DNA from: Stenotrophomonas maltophilia
GTDB lineage: Bacteria; Pseudomonadota; Gammaproteobacteria; Xanthomonadales; Xanthomonadaceae
Assembly (NCBI GenBank): GCA_002364755.1
Contig: DEZI01000022.1
Coordinates: forward strand, 1 to 64,000
Direction: 5' to 3'
Length of the DNA stretch: 64,000 nt
Shown: positions 1-8,192 of the stretch, piece after piece
Layout of the letters: every line of letters begins with the position of its first letter
Position numbering within the stretch: position 1 is the stretch's first letter
The notes under the pieces: model-generated
What the model was told of the DNA's origin: nothing
The model's input: only the letters and a program-made list of their open reading frames with translations
Databases searched by the model: none
Translations under genes and position numbers: made by a program

Positions 1-304
1 TCGTTGCGAGCCGCCTATTATGCCGGACTTTTCGAGTCCGTCAACACCTTCGTTCGATCAACTCGTCCGCCGGTGTGGCGTCGCTGTTGGCGTGTCGCTT
101 CCGAGGAAGTTGCCACGCCGCAGCAAGGGAGCGAATTCTAGAGATCCTGCAGAATTCGTCAACCCTTTTTTTCAGGAAGATGACAATCGCATCGCCTGTG
201 CCGTGCATGGCACGCGTGCCGGCATCCCTGCGGCGTTGCCCGCGCGTTGCGCGGTCAACGCCGCGAGCGCTATGTATGTACGGATGCATACAGAAGAGAC
301 AACG
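1..304. other. Non-coding stretch upstream of benE with a strong hairpin
   Basis: I see no credible gene here. An in-frame extension of the following gene runs through it, but the peptide it would encode looks unlike a protein. It holds a near-perfect hairpin (GCGGCGTTG at 230-238 pairing with CAACGCCGC at 256-264) and, just before the benE start, a dyad TGTATG (273-278) / CATACA (287-292) that could be an operator. Function of both is unknown. Confidence 0.5.
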
Positions 305-1495
305 ATGGGCACGCAGGTCAGGCAGGTGTGGTGGCGCGATCTTTCGGTACCGGCAATCGTGGCCGGCTTCATCACGGTGCTGGTGGGCTTCGCCAGTTCG
401 GCGGTGATCGTGTTCCAGGCCGCACAGGCCGTCGGCGCCGACCAGGCACAGATCGCGTCATGGATGTGGGCGCTTGGCCTGGGCATGGGCGTCACCTGTA
501 TGGGTCTCTCACTGCGCTACCGGGTGCCCGTGGTCACCGCCTGGTCGACCCCGGGTGCGGCAATGCTGGTGGTGGGTGCCGGTGGCGCCTCGCTGTCCGA
601 GGCCACCGGTGCATTCCTGCTCGCCGCGGTGCTGGGGATGATCGCCGGCTTCTCGGGCATCTTCGCCCGTCTGATGCAGCGCGTGCCGATGGCGCTGGCG
701 GCGGGCATGCTGGCCGGCGTGCTGCTGCGCTTCGGCCTGGACGTGTTCGTGGCGATGAACACCCAGGTCGTGCTCGCCCTGGCGATGTTCGCCACCTGGC
801 TGGCCGGACGACGCCTGTTCCCACGCTATGCGGTGATCGCCACTCTGCTGGTCGGCATCATCATTGCTGCCAGCCGTGGCCAGCTGCATGCGCAGGACCT
901 GCACCTGCAGCTGGCCACGCCGCACTGGGTCACGCCCTCGCTGTCGTGGCAGGCGGTGGCCGGCATCGCCCTGCCCCTGTTCGTGGTCACCATGGCCTCG
1001 CAGAACATTCCCGGGGTGGCGGTGATGCGCGCCTCCGGCTATAGCGCGCCCATCTCGCCGGTGATCGGCTGGATCGGCGTGGTCAACACCGTGTTGGCGC
1101 CCTTTGGCGCCTATGCACTGAACCTGGCGGCGATCACCGCGGCGATCTGCATGGGTCGCGATGCCCATGAAGACCCCGCACGCCGCTACACCGCAGCGAT
1201 GGCGGCCGGCGCCTTCTACATCCTGATCGGCCTGTTCGGCGCAACCGTGGCGGCGCTGTTCGCCGCCTTCCCCAGGGAACTGGTCGCCTGCGTGGCCGGC
1301 ATCGCCCTGTTCGGCACCATCGGCAACAGCCTGGCCAGCGCACTGGCCGTGGAACGCGACCGCGAAGCCGCGCTGGTCACCTTCCTGGTCACCGCCTCCG
1401 GCGTGTCACTGGCCGGCATCGGTTCGGCCTTCTGGGGCCTGGTGGCCGGTTTGCTGTGCCTGCTGGTGCTGCGCCCACGGCTGCAGGCTCACTAG
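305..1495 (+). CDS. benE: BenE-family benzoate/H+ symporter-like permease
   Basis: A 396-residue inner-membrane protein made almost entirely of hydrophobic helices, beginning MGTQVRQVWWRDLSVPAI. Overall sequence and length match the BenE family, proton-coupled benzoate transporters related to the NCS2 fold. Seen motifs include STPGAAMLVVGAG in the first half and FPRELVACVAGIALFGTIG near the end. The ATG at 305 is chosen because the hydrophobic family sequence begins there and the upstream reading frame looks non-coding. No benzoate catabolic genes are nearby, so the real substrate may be another aromatic acid or another compound. The stop codon shares a CTAG with the stop of the convergent gene that follows. 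Confidence 0.8.
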   Translation: MGTQVRQVWWRDLSVPAIVAGFITVLVGFASSAVIVFQAAQAVGADQAQIASWMWALGLGMGVTCMGLSLRYRVPVVTAWSTPGAAMLVVGAGGASLSEATGAFLLAAVLGMIAGFSGIFARLMQRVPMALAAGMLAGVLLRFGLDVFVAMNTQVVLALAMFATWLAGRRLFPRYAVIATLLVGIIIAASRGQLHAQDLHLQLATPHWVTPSLSWQAVAGIALPLFVVTMASQNIPGVAVMRASGYSAPISPVIGWIGVVNTVLAPFGAYALNLAAITAAICMGRDAHEDPARRYTAAMAAGAFYILIGLFGATVAALFAAFPRELVACVAGIALFGTIGNSLASALAVERDREAALVTFLVTASGVSLAGIGSAFWGLVAGLLCLLVLRPRLQAH

Positions 1496-2250
1496 GACGT
1501 CGGCAGGAACGCCAGGCCCACCAGCAGCGCCAGTACCGCAGCAAGGCTGAGCACCAGGCCCAGCCAGCTGACGTCGCCGCGCCGGGCCAATTCCTCCTGC
1601 AGCGCGGCCGGGTCGCTGCCCTTCAGCGCGCGGGCCTGGGCGATCTGGCGCTGGCAGTGCCGCAGGTACCAGTGATTGGCGAACACGCCGGCGGTGACGC
1701 CCAGCGCCAGGCTTGAGATGGACGAGAAGGCCTGCGGCACGTCGAGCAGGGCTTCGGCCACGCTGCTGGCCACCAGCACGGCGATCCACAGCATCGCCAC
1801 CCGGTACATGCGCCGGTACATCATCCACGGCAGGCCGAACAGGAACGCGGGCCAGTGCCAGGTACCGGACGCATGGGGCACGCCCTGGTCCAGCCGCCAG
1901 CGCCGCCGGTACAGGGCGAAGTTGCGGCCGACCACCGCGGCGTACAGCGCCATGTCGCCTTCCAGCGGCTGGCTGTCCTGTGCGGTGCCCGCCAGCAGCG
2001 CCGGCGCCGTGTCGGGCGCGCGGTAGGGGTCATCGATGCCACGGTCGACGACAACCGCCGGGGCGGCCACGTCGGCCGTCTGGGGCGGCGGGTCGAGTTC
2101 GGCCAGCGGGCGCCAGGTCGGCATGCCCTCGCACCAGAGCAGGGTGGCGGCCCCTACCCTGCCCTCGGCCTGCAGCTGCCGCAGGGCGGCCAGGTCGACC
2201 GGCCCCTCGCGCTGGCTGCTGTTGGCGTAGAACCACTGTGCTTCCTGCAT
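1492..2250 (-). CDS. GYF_2 / DUF2628 domain membrane protein
   Basis: A 252-residue protein of unknown function. Residues 1-55 (MQEAQWFYANSSQREGPVDL onward) resemble the GYF_2 domain, a small presumed protein-interaction module with a Trp-Tyr start and a GMPTWRPLAEL end. The rest (FLFGLPWMMYRRMYRVAML and two further hydrophobic stretches) resembles DUF2628, a membrane module often found behind such domains. It probably sits in the inner membrane with the GYF_2 part in the cytoplasm. The start has a near-perfect Shine-Dalgarno AAGGAG six bases upstream. It is convergent with benE, overlapping it by four bases. Confidence 0.7.
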   Translation of the reverse strand: MQEAQWFYANSSQREGPVDLAALRQLQAEGRVGAATLLWCEGMPTWRPLAELDPPPQTADVAAPAVVVDRGIDDPYRAPDTAPALLAGTAQDSQPLEGDMALYAAVVGRNFALYRRRWRLDQGVPHASGTWHWPAFLFGLPWMMYRRMYRVAMLWIAVLVASSVAEALLDVPQAFSSISSLALGVTAGVFANHWYLRHCQRQIAQARALKGSDPAALQEELARRGDVSWLGLVLSLAAVLALLVGLAFLPTS

Positions 2251-2281
2251 GCATCGCTCCTTGTCTGCAACGGGACCCCGT

Positions 2282-4456
2282 TCAGGGCTGGGGCTGGCTG
2301 GACAGCACCTGCACCAGGACGTGGCGGCCGCCCGGGGCCACGGTCACGACATCCGGGCCGGCGTTGGCCGCCTCCAGGCAGACGTACTCGCGCCAGCCAT
2401 CGCCAACGTCGGCCATCTTCGCCGCCGCTTCAGCGCCGGGGTTCCAGGCCACCAGCGCGCGGCTGCCTTCGGTACGCAGTTCGATGCGGCGCTTGAGCAC
2501 CGGGTCGCGCAGCACGTAGCGGCCACCGGCCGGACTGTAGATGCGATCGCTGCGGCCCGGATCGCGCGGGTCGCGCAGCGACCACGGCCCCTGCTGGCGG
2601 CGGGTCTGGGCGTAGTTTTCGTACTTGTCCTGGTAGGTCACCCCGTCCACGCCGTCCACTTCCACGCGGGTGGCGTCGCCCACGCGGAAGTAGTTGTGCA
2701 GGGCCTGGGTGAAGGTGGCCGGTGCGCTGCTGGTGTTCTCGGTAACCAGCTGCTGGCGCAGCTCGCGGCCCACGCGCACGGTCATGCTCAGGCGCAGGCG
2801 CAGGCCGAGATCCTGCAGCGCCGGCGGCGCCAGGGTCAGCTCGATGCTGCCGTCGTCGAGGCGGCGCGCCTGCTGCAGTTCCCACGGCAGGGTGCGGACG
2901 AAGCCGTGCGCCGGCACGTCATTGCCCTGGCCCTGGCGGCCGAAGTACGGCCAGCACACCGGGCTGCCGCCACGGATGGGCGTGGGCAGCTCGGCCCGCT
3001 TGGGCGAAAGCCACATGACGTCGGGCTGGCCCTTGGGCACGAAGGACAGCAGCTGGCCGCCGAACACGCTGATGGCGGCGGTGGCCTCGGGGGTTTCCAC
3101 CAGCCAGGCATCGAGTCCCTGGAACTGGCCGCTGCTGACACCCTGGATCTGTTGCACGGTGGATCGACTCCGTAAGGCCGGCGACTGCGCGGCACTGTAG
3201 TTGGCGGGAAGGCTGAAACGGGTGGGCGTGGCCGGCGTGCGCGGTTCGGCCTGCAGCGCGCGCAGGATGCGCTGGCCGGGGCGGCCATCGGCGTCGGCCC
3301 AGCCCAGGCGCCGCTGCTCGACCTGGATCGCGCGCCGGCTGGCATTGCCGACCATGCCGTCGACGCTGCCGATATCGTGGCCACGGGCCAGCAGCAGGGT
3401 CTGCAACTGGCGGCGCTCGTCGCGGCCGAGGCCGGGATCATCGGTGGGCCAGGCGGTCGCCAGGCCGTTGCCGCCACGCAGGCGGTCGGCCAGGGTGGCG
3501 ATGGCCAGCGCGTAGCTCTCGGCGGCGTTGTAGCTGTAGATCGCATCGTAGTTGCGGAACACCAGCAACGCCGGGCCCTTAGCCCCGGCCGGCAGCAGCA
3601 GGGCCGCACGGGCATCGGCCGGCAGACCCTGCGGTGCGAGGGCGCTGCCATCCAGGCCGGTGATGCCCAGTGTGCGCCAGTCGGCCAGCGCGCGACGCTG
3701 GGTGCGCCCGGCCTGCGCCGTCTTGAAGCCCTCGGGAATACGCACCTCCATGCCCCACGGCTCGCCGCTGCGCCACCCGGCGCGCTTGAGATAGTTGGCG
3801 GTGGAGGCCAGTGCATCGGGAATGCTGCCGACCAGATCGCGGCGGCCATCGCCATCACCGTCGACGGCGATGCGCGCATAGGTGCTGGGCATGAACTGGG
3901 TGTGGCCGAAGGCGCCGGCCCAGGAACCGGTGAGTCCCTGCGCCTGCAGGTCGCCCTGCTCGATCAGCGTGATGAGCGCCAGCAGTTCGCCACGGAAGAA
4001 GGGCTGGCGACGGCCGGCGCAGGACAGCGTGGCCAGCGACTGCAGCAGCGGACGCTTGCCGAACACGCGGCCATAGTCGCTCTCCACGCCCCATACGGCG
4101 ACGATGGTGGCCGGATCGACGCCGTACTGTGCCGATACCCGCTGCAACAGATCGCGATGCTGCTGCAGCATGGCCCGGCCATCGTCCACCCGCGGGCGAT
4201 CGACCAGGGCAGCCAGGTAATCCCAGATCGGCGTGGTGAATTCCGGCTGAGCATCCAGCAGCGGCAGCACACTGGGGTCGGGCTGCAGGCCGGCGGTGAT
4301 GGCAGCGAAGCGATCCGCGGCAATACCCTGCTTGGCGGCCGTGGCCTGCAGCTGCGTCATGCAGCGGGCGAAGGCCGGATCAGCGGCGGGTGTCGGTTGC
4401 GCCGTCAACGGCGCGGCCAGCGCGGCGGCCAGGCCGAGCGTGGTCATCAAGGGCAT
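2282..4456 (-). CDS. MltB-type lytic murein transglycosylase fused in frame to a hexose-6-phosphate mutarotase domain
   Basis: One uninterrupted 724-residue frame carries two unrelated enzymes. Residues 1-20 are a signal peptide. Residues ~25-335 are an MltB-like (SLT_2) lytic transglycosylase that cleaves peptidoglycan, with the likely catalytic Glu125 in VWGVESDYGR and the GAFGHTQFMPSTYARIAVDG motif. Residues ~345-415 look like a peptidoglycan-binding domain. Residues ~434-724 match YeaD-type D-hexose-6-phosphate mutarotases (GGQLLSFVPKG, GGSPVCWPYFG, HGFVRTLPWEL), which normally act in the cytoplasm. A GTG at 3157 with GGAG upstream could start a free-standing 291-residue mutarotase, the usual family length, so this may be two genes that lost a stop codon. 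Whether the fusion protein is made is not decided by sequence. Confidence 0.8.
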   Translation of the reverse strand: MPLMTTLGLAAALAAPLTAQPTPAADPAFARCMTQLQATAAKQGIAADRFAAITAGLQPDPSVLPLLDAQPEFTTPIWDYLAALVDRPRVDDGRAMLQQHRDLLQRVSAQYGVDPATIVAVWGVESDYGRVFGKRPLLQSLATLSCAGRRQPFFRGELLALITLIEQGDLQAQGLTGSWAGAFGHTQFMPSTYARIAVDGDGDGRRDLVGSIPDALASTANYLKRAGWRSGEPWGMEVRIPEGFKTAQAGRTQRRALADWRTLGITGLDGSALAPQGLPADARAALLLPAGAKGPALLVFRNYDAIYSYNAAESYALAIATLADRLRGGNGLATAWPTDDPGLGRDERRQLQTLLLARGHDIGSVDGMVGNASRRAIQVEQRRLGWADADGRPGQRILRALQAEPRTPATPTRFSLPANYSAAQSPALRSRSTVQQIQGVSSGQFQGLDAWLVETPEATAAISVFGGQLLSFVPKGQPDVMWLSPKRAELPTPIRGGSPVCWPYFGRQGQGNDVPAHGFVRTLPWELQQARRLDDGSIELTLAPPALQDLGLRLRLSMTVRVGRELRQQLVTENTSSAPATFTQALHNYFRVGDATRVEVDGVDGVTYQDKYENYAQTRRQQGPWSLRDPRDPGRSDRIYSPAGGRYVLRDPVLKRRIELRTEGSRALVAWNPGAEAAAKMADVGDGWREYVCLEAANAGPDVVTVAPGGRHVLVQVLSSQPQP
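3155..3171 (-). promoter_or_regulatory. Candidate internal ribosome binding site and GTG start for the mutarotase domain
   Basis: On the minus strand, GGAG (complement of 3168-3171) lies ten bases before an in-frame GTG at 3157. Translation from it gives a 291-residue protein (QQIQGVSSGQFQGLDAWLVE onward) that covers the whole mutarotase domain and matches that family's usual length. There is no ATG in frame near the domain boundary. This supports independent cytoplasmic production of the epimerase, alone or in addition to the fusion. It is inference, not shown. Confidence 0.45.
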
Positions 4457-4516
4457 GGCGTCCTCCGTGTTGCCGGTGCTGGGGCCATGTTAGCGCGGGC
4501 AGACGGTCTGGCAGCC

Positions 4517-4538
4517 GCCAGGCATGGCCCGGCGCTAC
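4517..4538 (-). repeat. SMAG-type palindromic repeat supplying the egtD stop codon
   Basis: Read on the minus strand it starts GTAGCGCCGGGCCATG and continues into a degenerate complementary arm. This is the typical Stenotrophomonas GTAG repeat. The TAG inside its GTAG terminus is the stop codon of egtD. Confidence 0.75.
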
Positions 4539-5521
4539 CGATGCGCAGCGGAGGCGCGCAGCAGGCGCAGGCCGTACGCCGGATCGGACGCGTTCCAGTG
4601 GGCGATGGCTTCCAGCCCAGCCTGCTGCAGCAGGTGGTTGAAGCTGGCATCGGTGTACTTGTGGCTGTACTCGACCCGGATCGGTTCGCCGGCCTGGAAG
4701 TGGAAGGTCTGGCCGTCCAGGTGCACGTCCTGCTCGCGCTGGCTGACCAGGTCGGTTTCGATGCGCAGGCGCGCTGTGCTGTACCGGGCCTGGTGGCGGA
4801 AGCCATCGAGGTCGAAATCGCTGCCGACCTCGCGGTTGAGGCGGGCCAGCAGATTGAGGGTGAACGCGGCGGTGATGCCGTCGGCATCGTTGTAGGCGGC
4901 CTCGATCAGCGCCGGGTCCTTGTGCAGGTCGATGCCGACCAGCGCCAGGCCGTCATCGCCCATGGTCTGGCGCATCGCGCGCAGCAGGGCGATGGCCTCT
5001 TCGTCGGCGAAGTTGCCCAGGGTGGAACCGGGGAAGAACAGCAGGCGCCGTGCGGCCTCACGTCCCGGTTCGGGGACCTGCACCGGGCGGGTGAAGTCGG
5101 CGCAGACCGGCAGCATCTCCACCTGCGGCAGCGCCGGGGCCAGGTGGTCGATGCTGGACAGCAGCGCGGCGCGCGAGATCTCGATGGGGGTGTAGGCCAC
5201 CGGATCGTGCAGGGCGGCCAGCAGCAGGGCGGTCTTGCGGCCGCTGCCACTGCCCAGTTCGACCACGTGGGCATGGGCGCCGACGGCGCTGGCGATTTCC
5301 GGCAGCACCCTGTCGAGCAGGGCCAGTTCGGTGCGCGTGGGGTAGTACTCGCGGGTGTGGGTGATCTGCTCGAACAGGCGCGAGCCACGCGCGTCGTAGA
5401 AATACTTGGACGGCAGCTGGCGTGCGGCGCACGAGAGGCCGGCCACGGCGTCGGCCATGATCTGCTGGCGGCCGGGGGTAAGGTCGGTCAGCGCCTGCAG
5501 CGCGTCCTGCACGGTACTCAT
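4535..5521 (-). CDS. egtD: L-histidine N(alpha)-methyltransferase EgtD
   Basis: EgtD makes hercynine by trimethylating the alpha-amino group of histidine with S-adenosylmethionine, the first step of ergothioneine synthesis. The 328-residue protein has the SAM-binding motif VVELGSGSGRKTALLL, the FFPGSTLGNF segment and the YNDADGITAAFNLN-like region (here YNDADGITAAFTLNLL) that binds histidine in this family. The ATG at 5521 is preferred because it overlaps the egtB stop as ATGA, indicating translational coupling, and gives the family's normal length. An upstream extension in frame lies inside egtB and is a shadow. The stop codon lies within a palindromic repeat. egtB and egtD form a two-gene operon. 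Confidence 0.93.
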   Translation of the reverse strand: MSTVQDALQALTDLTPGRQQIMADAVAGLSCAARQLPSKYFYDARGSRLFEQITHTREYYPTRTELALLDRVLPEIASAVGAHAHVVELGSGSGRKTALLLAALHDPVAYTPIEISRAALLSSIDHLAPALPQVEMLPVCADFTRPVQVPEPGREAARRLLFFPGSTLGNFADEEAIALLRAMRQTMGDDGLALVGIDLHKDPALIEAAYNDADGITAAFTLNLLARLNREVGSDFDLDGFRHQARYSTARLRIETDLVSQREQDVHLDGQTFHFQAGEPIRVEYSHKYTDASFNHLLQQAGLEAIAHWNASDPAYGLRLLRASAAHR

Positions 5522-6789
5522 GGAAGATCCCTCGCCAGGCGCAGGCCGGAGAACTGCCAGCGCGCCGGTGGATTGAAGAAGTTGCGGTAACTGCTGCGTA
5601 CGTGGCCGCGCGGAGTGGCGCAGCTGCCGCCGCGCAACACCCACTGGCCACACATGAATTTGCCGTTGTACTCGCCCAGGTTGCCGCCGAAGGGCTGGAA
5701 GCCGGGGTAGGCGCCATAGGCGCTGGAGGTCCATTCCCAGACATCCCCGAACATCTGCCGCAGGCCGCTGCCCAGCGCCGCGTGCGGGTGCAGCCGGTCG
5801 TCATCGGCGAAGTGGCCACTGGGCGGCTGCGTGGCGGCGGCCGCCTCCCATTCGAATTCGGTCGGCAGCCGTGCCTCATGCCAACGCGCGCAGGCGTCGG
5901 CTTCGTAATAGCTCAGGTGGCAGACCGGCGCATGTGGATCGAGCGCGCGCCAGCCGCCGAGGGTGTACTCGCGCTGCAGGTCGTCGTGCCAGTACAGCGG
6001 GTGCTGCCAGCCTTCGGCCTCGCACAGGGCCCAGCCTTCGCTGAGCCACCAGCGCGGATCGCGGTAGCCGCCGGCATCGACGAAGGCGCGGTACTCGCCG
6101 TTGCTGAGCGGGCGCTCGGCGATGGCGTGTGCGGGAACAAGTACGCGGTGCCGCGGCGATTCGTTGTCGTAGGCGAAGGGCGCGTGCTGCGGCCAGCGCG
6201 CTGCGCCGACGCTGACGATGCTTTCTTCCCGTGCAACCCAGCCCTGTGCGCTGGGCACGCTGACGGCCGCCGCGAGGTCTTCGCGATAGGGCGGCTGCAG
6301 CGGGTTGCACCACAGGGCGTGCTTGATGTCGGTCAGCAGCAGTTCCTGGTGCTGCTGTTCGTGCTGCAGGCCCAGCTGCAGGTGCTGCAGCGCTTCTTCA
6401 CCGAGATCGCCATTGGCCAGGCGCGCCAGCACCTGCTCATCGACGTGCCGGCGATAGTCGCACACCTGCTGCAGCGAGGGCCGCGACAGCAGGCCACGAC
6501 GTGGGCGAGCATGGGCCGGGCCAAGGCTCTTGTAATAACTGTTGAACAGAAAGTACCAGGCCGGATCCCACGGCTGGTGGCCGCGTACGCTGGCCAGCAC
6601 GAAGCGCTCGAAGAACCAGGTGGTGTGGGCAAGGTGCCATTTGGCCGGGCTGGCATCGTCCATGCTCTGCAGCATCGCGTCTTCAGCGCTGAGCGGTGCG
6701 GCCAGTTGCTGGCTGCGTCCACGCACATGGGCGAAGTGGCTGGCGAGTTCACGCTGCGGGGCAGCGACGGCGAGGATTGCGCTGTCCAT
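5518..6789 (-). CDS. egtB: Ergothioneine biosynthesis sulfoxide synthase EgtB
   Basis: EgtB is a non-haem iron enzyme that couples hercynine to a thiol donor with oxygen, forming the C-S bond of ergothioneine. The 423-residue protein has an N-terminal DinB-like domain with probable iron ligands (HLAHTTWFFE near residue 52 and LQHEQQHQELLLTDIKHAL) and a C-terminal formylglycine-generating-enzyme-like domain (LPTEFEWEAAAA, MFGDVWEWTSSAYGAYPGF, VLRGGSCATP, SYRNFF). The ATG at 6789 is chosen over a TTG two codons upstream. It is the first gene of the egtB-egtD operon. No egtA, egtC or egtE is adjacent, so the thiol donor and the final lyase must come from elsewhere. Confidence 0.93.
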   Translation of the reverse strand: MDSAILAVAAPQRELASHFAHVRGRSQQLAAPLSAEDAMLQSMDDASPAKWHLAHTTWFFERFVLASVRGHQPWDPAWYFLFNSYYKSLGPAHARPRRGLLSRPSLQQVCDYRRHVDEQVLARLANGDLGEEALQHLQLGLQHEQQHQELLLTDIKHALWCNPLQPPYREDLAAAVSVPSAQGWVAREESIVSVGAARWPQHAPFAYDNESPRHRVLVPAHAIAERPLSNGEYRAFVDAGGYRDPRWWLSEGWALCEAEGWQHPLYWHDDLQREYTLGGWRALDPHAPVCHLSYYEADACARWHEARLPTEFEWEAAAATQPPSGHFADDDRLHPHAALGSGLRQMFGDVWEWTSSAYGAYPGFQPFGGNLGEYNGKFMCGQWVLRGGSCATPRGHVRSSYRNFFNPPARWQFSGLRLARDLP

Positions 6790-6859
6790 GGGCAACAGCT
6801 TCGGCTGCTGCGGGTGAGCGCGATGTCATGGCCAGGTGGATGCTTGACCCATCAGGGGT

Positions 6860-7252
6860 TCAGACTGCATCGAGGTAGTACCAACGGCCGTCGATGCGCA
6901 GGAAGCGGCTGTGCTCGGTCATCCGCACCGCGCTGCCACCGCCGATGCGGTAGCGGGCGGTGAAGCGGACCTCGGCACTGTCCGCGCCGGTGACGGTATG
7001 TTCGTTCACGGTCAGGCCCAGCCACTGGGTGCGCTGGCCTGGTGCCTCGTCCAGCGAAAGTCCGGCCGGGCGCGTGTCCGGGTGCCAGGTCTGGCGCAGG
7101 TAGTCGGCCAGCTGGCGTACGTAGGCGCTGTAGCGCGAACGCATCAGCCGCTCGGCATCGGGCGCGGCCTCGCCAGCGTGGTAACGGCCGCAGCAGGCGG
7201 CGTAGTCGGCGGGCAGGCCGCAGGGACAGGGATCGGCGGGTGTTCGGGTCAT
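6860..7252 (-). CDS. YchJ-like SEC-C motif protein (UPF0225)
   Basis: A 130-residue protein starting MTRTPADPCPCGLPADYAAC. The N-terminus carries a SEC-C zinc motif (CPCG...CCGRYH), followed by a YchJ-type core with RLMRSRYSAYVRQLADYL and ending in a short region with RFLRIDGRWYYLDAV. Family members of about this length occur across Proteobacteria; the biochemical function is not established. The ATG at 7252 puts the SEC-C motif at the very N-terminus as in homologues. It is divergent from the TSUP permease, leaving about 50 bases between the two starts. Confidence 0.82.
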   Translation of the reverse strand: MTRTPADPCPCGLPADYAACCGRYHAGEAAPDAERLMRSRYSAYVRQLADYLRQTWHPDTRPAGLSLDEAPGQRTQWLGLTVNEHTVTGADSAEVRFTARYRIGGGSAVRMTEHSRFLRIDGRWYYLDAV

Positions 7253-7301
7253 GCCGGTATTGTCGCGCGGGACGCCCCCGGCATCCATCGGCGACAGGCG
7301 T

Positions 7302-8114
7302 ATGCTGTCGCCCCCCATCCAAGTGTCGATCGCCGTGCTGGAACTGGTTCCCCCTGAGTTGTGGTGGTTGGTGGTGATTGCCTTCATCGCCGGCCTGGTC
7401 GATGCGGCGGTGGGCGGCGGCGGGCTGGTGCAGCTGCCGGGCCTGTTCACGGTGCTGCCGCAGCAGACGCCGGCCATGCTGTTCGGCACCAACAAGTTCA
7501 GTTCGATGTTCGGCACCGGCGCGGCAGCCTGGCGCTATGCGCGCAACGTGCGCTTCCCGTGGAAACCGGTGCTGTTCGCCGCCGGCACCGCCTTCATCTT
7601 CTCCTTCGCCGGTGCCACGGCGGTCAGCCTGCTGCCCAAGGAGGCGGTACGCCCGCTGGTGCTGGTGCTGCTGGTGGCAATGCTGGGCTACACGCTGTGG
7701 AAGAAGGATTTCGGTGCCCTGCACCGGCCGCAGGAGATCGGCCGCCGCGAGCTGGCCATCGCGTTGGCCATCGGCGCGGCGATCGGTTTCTACGACGGCT
7801 TCTTCGGGCCGGGCACCGGCAGCTTCCTGATCTTCCTGTTCGTGCGCTTCTTCGGCCTGGATTTCCTTCGCGCCTCGGCGGCGTCGAAGGTGGTGAACCT
7901 GGCGACGAACGTGGCGGCGATCTCGTTCTTCATCCCCACCGGCAACATCCTGTGGCTGTTCGCGCTGCCGATGGCGGCGGCCAACATCTTCGGCTCGGTG
8001 GTGGGCACGCGGCTGGCCCTGAAGGGCGGCACGCCGTTCATCCGCAAGCTGTTCGTGGGGCTGGTGGTGGTGCTGATCGCGCGGATGGCGTGGGATACGT
8101 TCCGCGGGGCGTGA
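7302..8114 (+). CDS. TSUP (TauE/SafE) family membrane permease
   Basis: A roughly 270-residue, very hydrophobic protein with about eight membrane helices. It has the two glycine-rich repeats typical of the TSUP/DUF81 family: AGLVDAAVGGGGLVQLPGL in the first half and YDGFFGPGTGSFLIFLFVRF in the second. Characterised members move small sulfur-containing or organic anions, but the substrate cannot be told from sequence. The start is uncertain: ATG 7302 is used, with GTG codons at 7323 and 7335 also possible. Just after its stop come two inverted GTAG-type repeats. Confidence 0.8.
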   Translation: MLSPPIQVSIAVLELVPPELWWLVVIAFIAGLVDAAVGGGGLVQLPGLFTVLPQQTPAMLFGTNKFSSMFGTGAAAWRYARNVRFPWKPVLFAAGTAFIFSFAGATAVSLLPKEAVRPLVLVLLVAMLGYTLWKKDFGALHRPQEIGRRELAIALAIGAAIGFYDGFFGPGTGSFLIFLFVRFFGLDFLRASAASKVVNLATNVAAISFFIPTGNILWLFALPMAAANIFGSVVGTRLALKGGTPFIRKLFVGLVVVLIARMAWDTFRGA

Positions 8115-8126
8115 GGGCGAAATGTC

Positions 8127-8175
8127 GCCGGGCATGGCCCGGCGCTACCCGGTAGGTGCCAACCTTGGTTGGCAC
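8127..8175. repeat. Two adjacent SMAG-type palindromes
   Basis: The first (8127-8148) is the complement of GTAGCGCCGGGCCATG and its arm. The second (8152-8175) is on the plus strand: GTAG, then GTGCCAACC pairing with GGTTGGCAC. They lie between the convergent ends of the TSUP permease and the jetC-like gene and may act as a bidirectional transcription end or mRNA stabiliser. Confidence 0.75.
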
Positions 8176-8192
8176 GGGGTTTCCCGAGGCGG

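Noticed and set aside
20..304. N-terminal extension of the BenE frame
   Set aside because: The peptide is Arg/Cys-rich and non-hydrophobic, and the transporter family starts at the ATG at 305.
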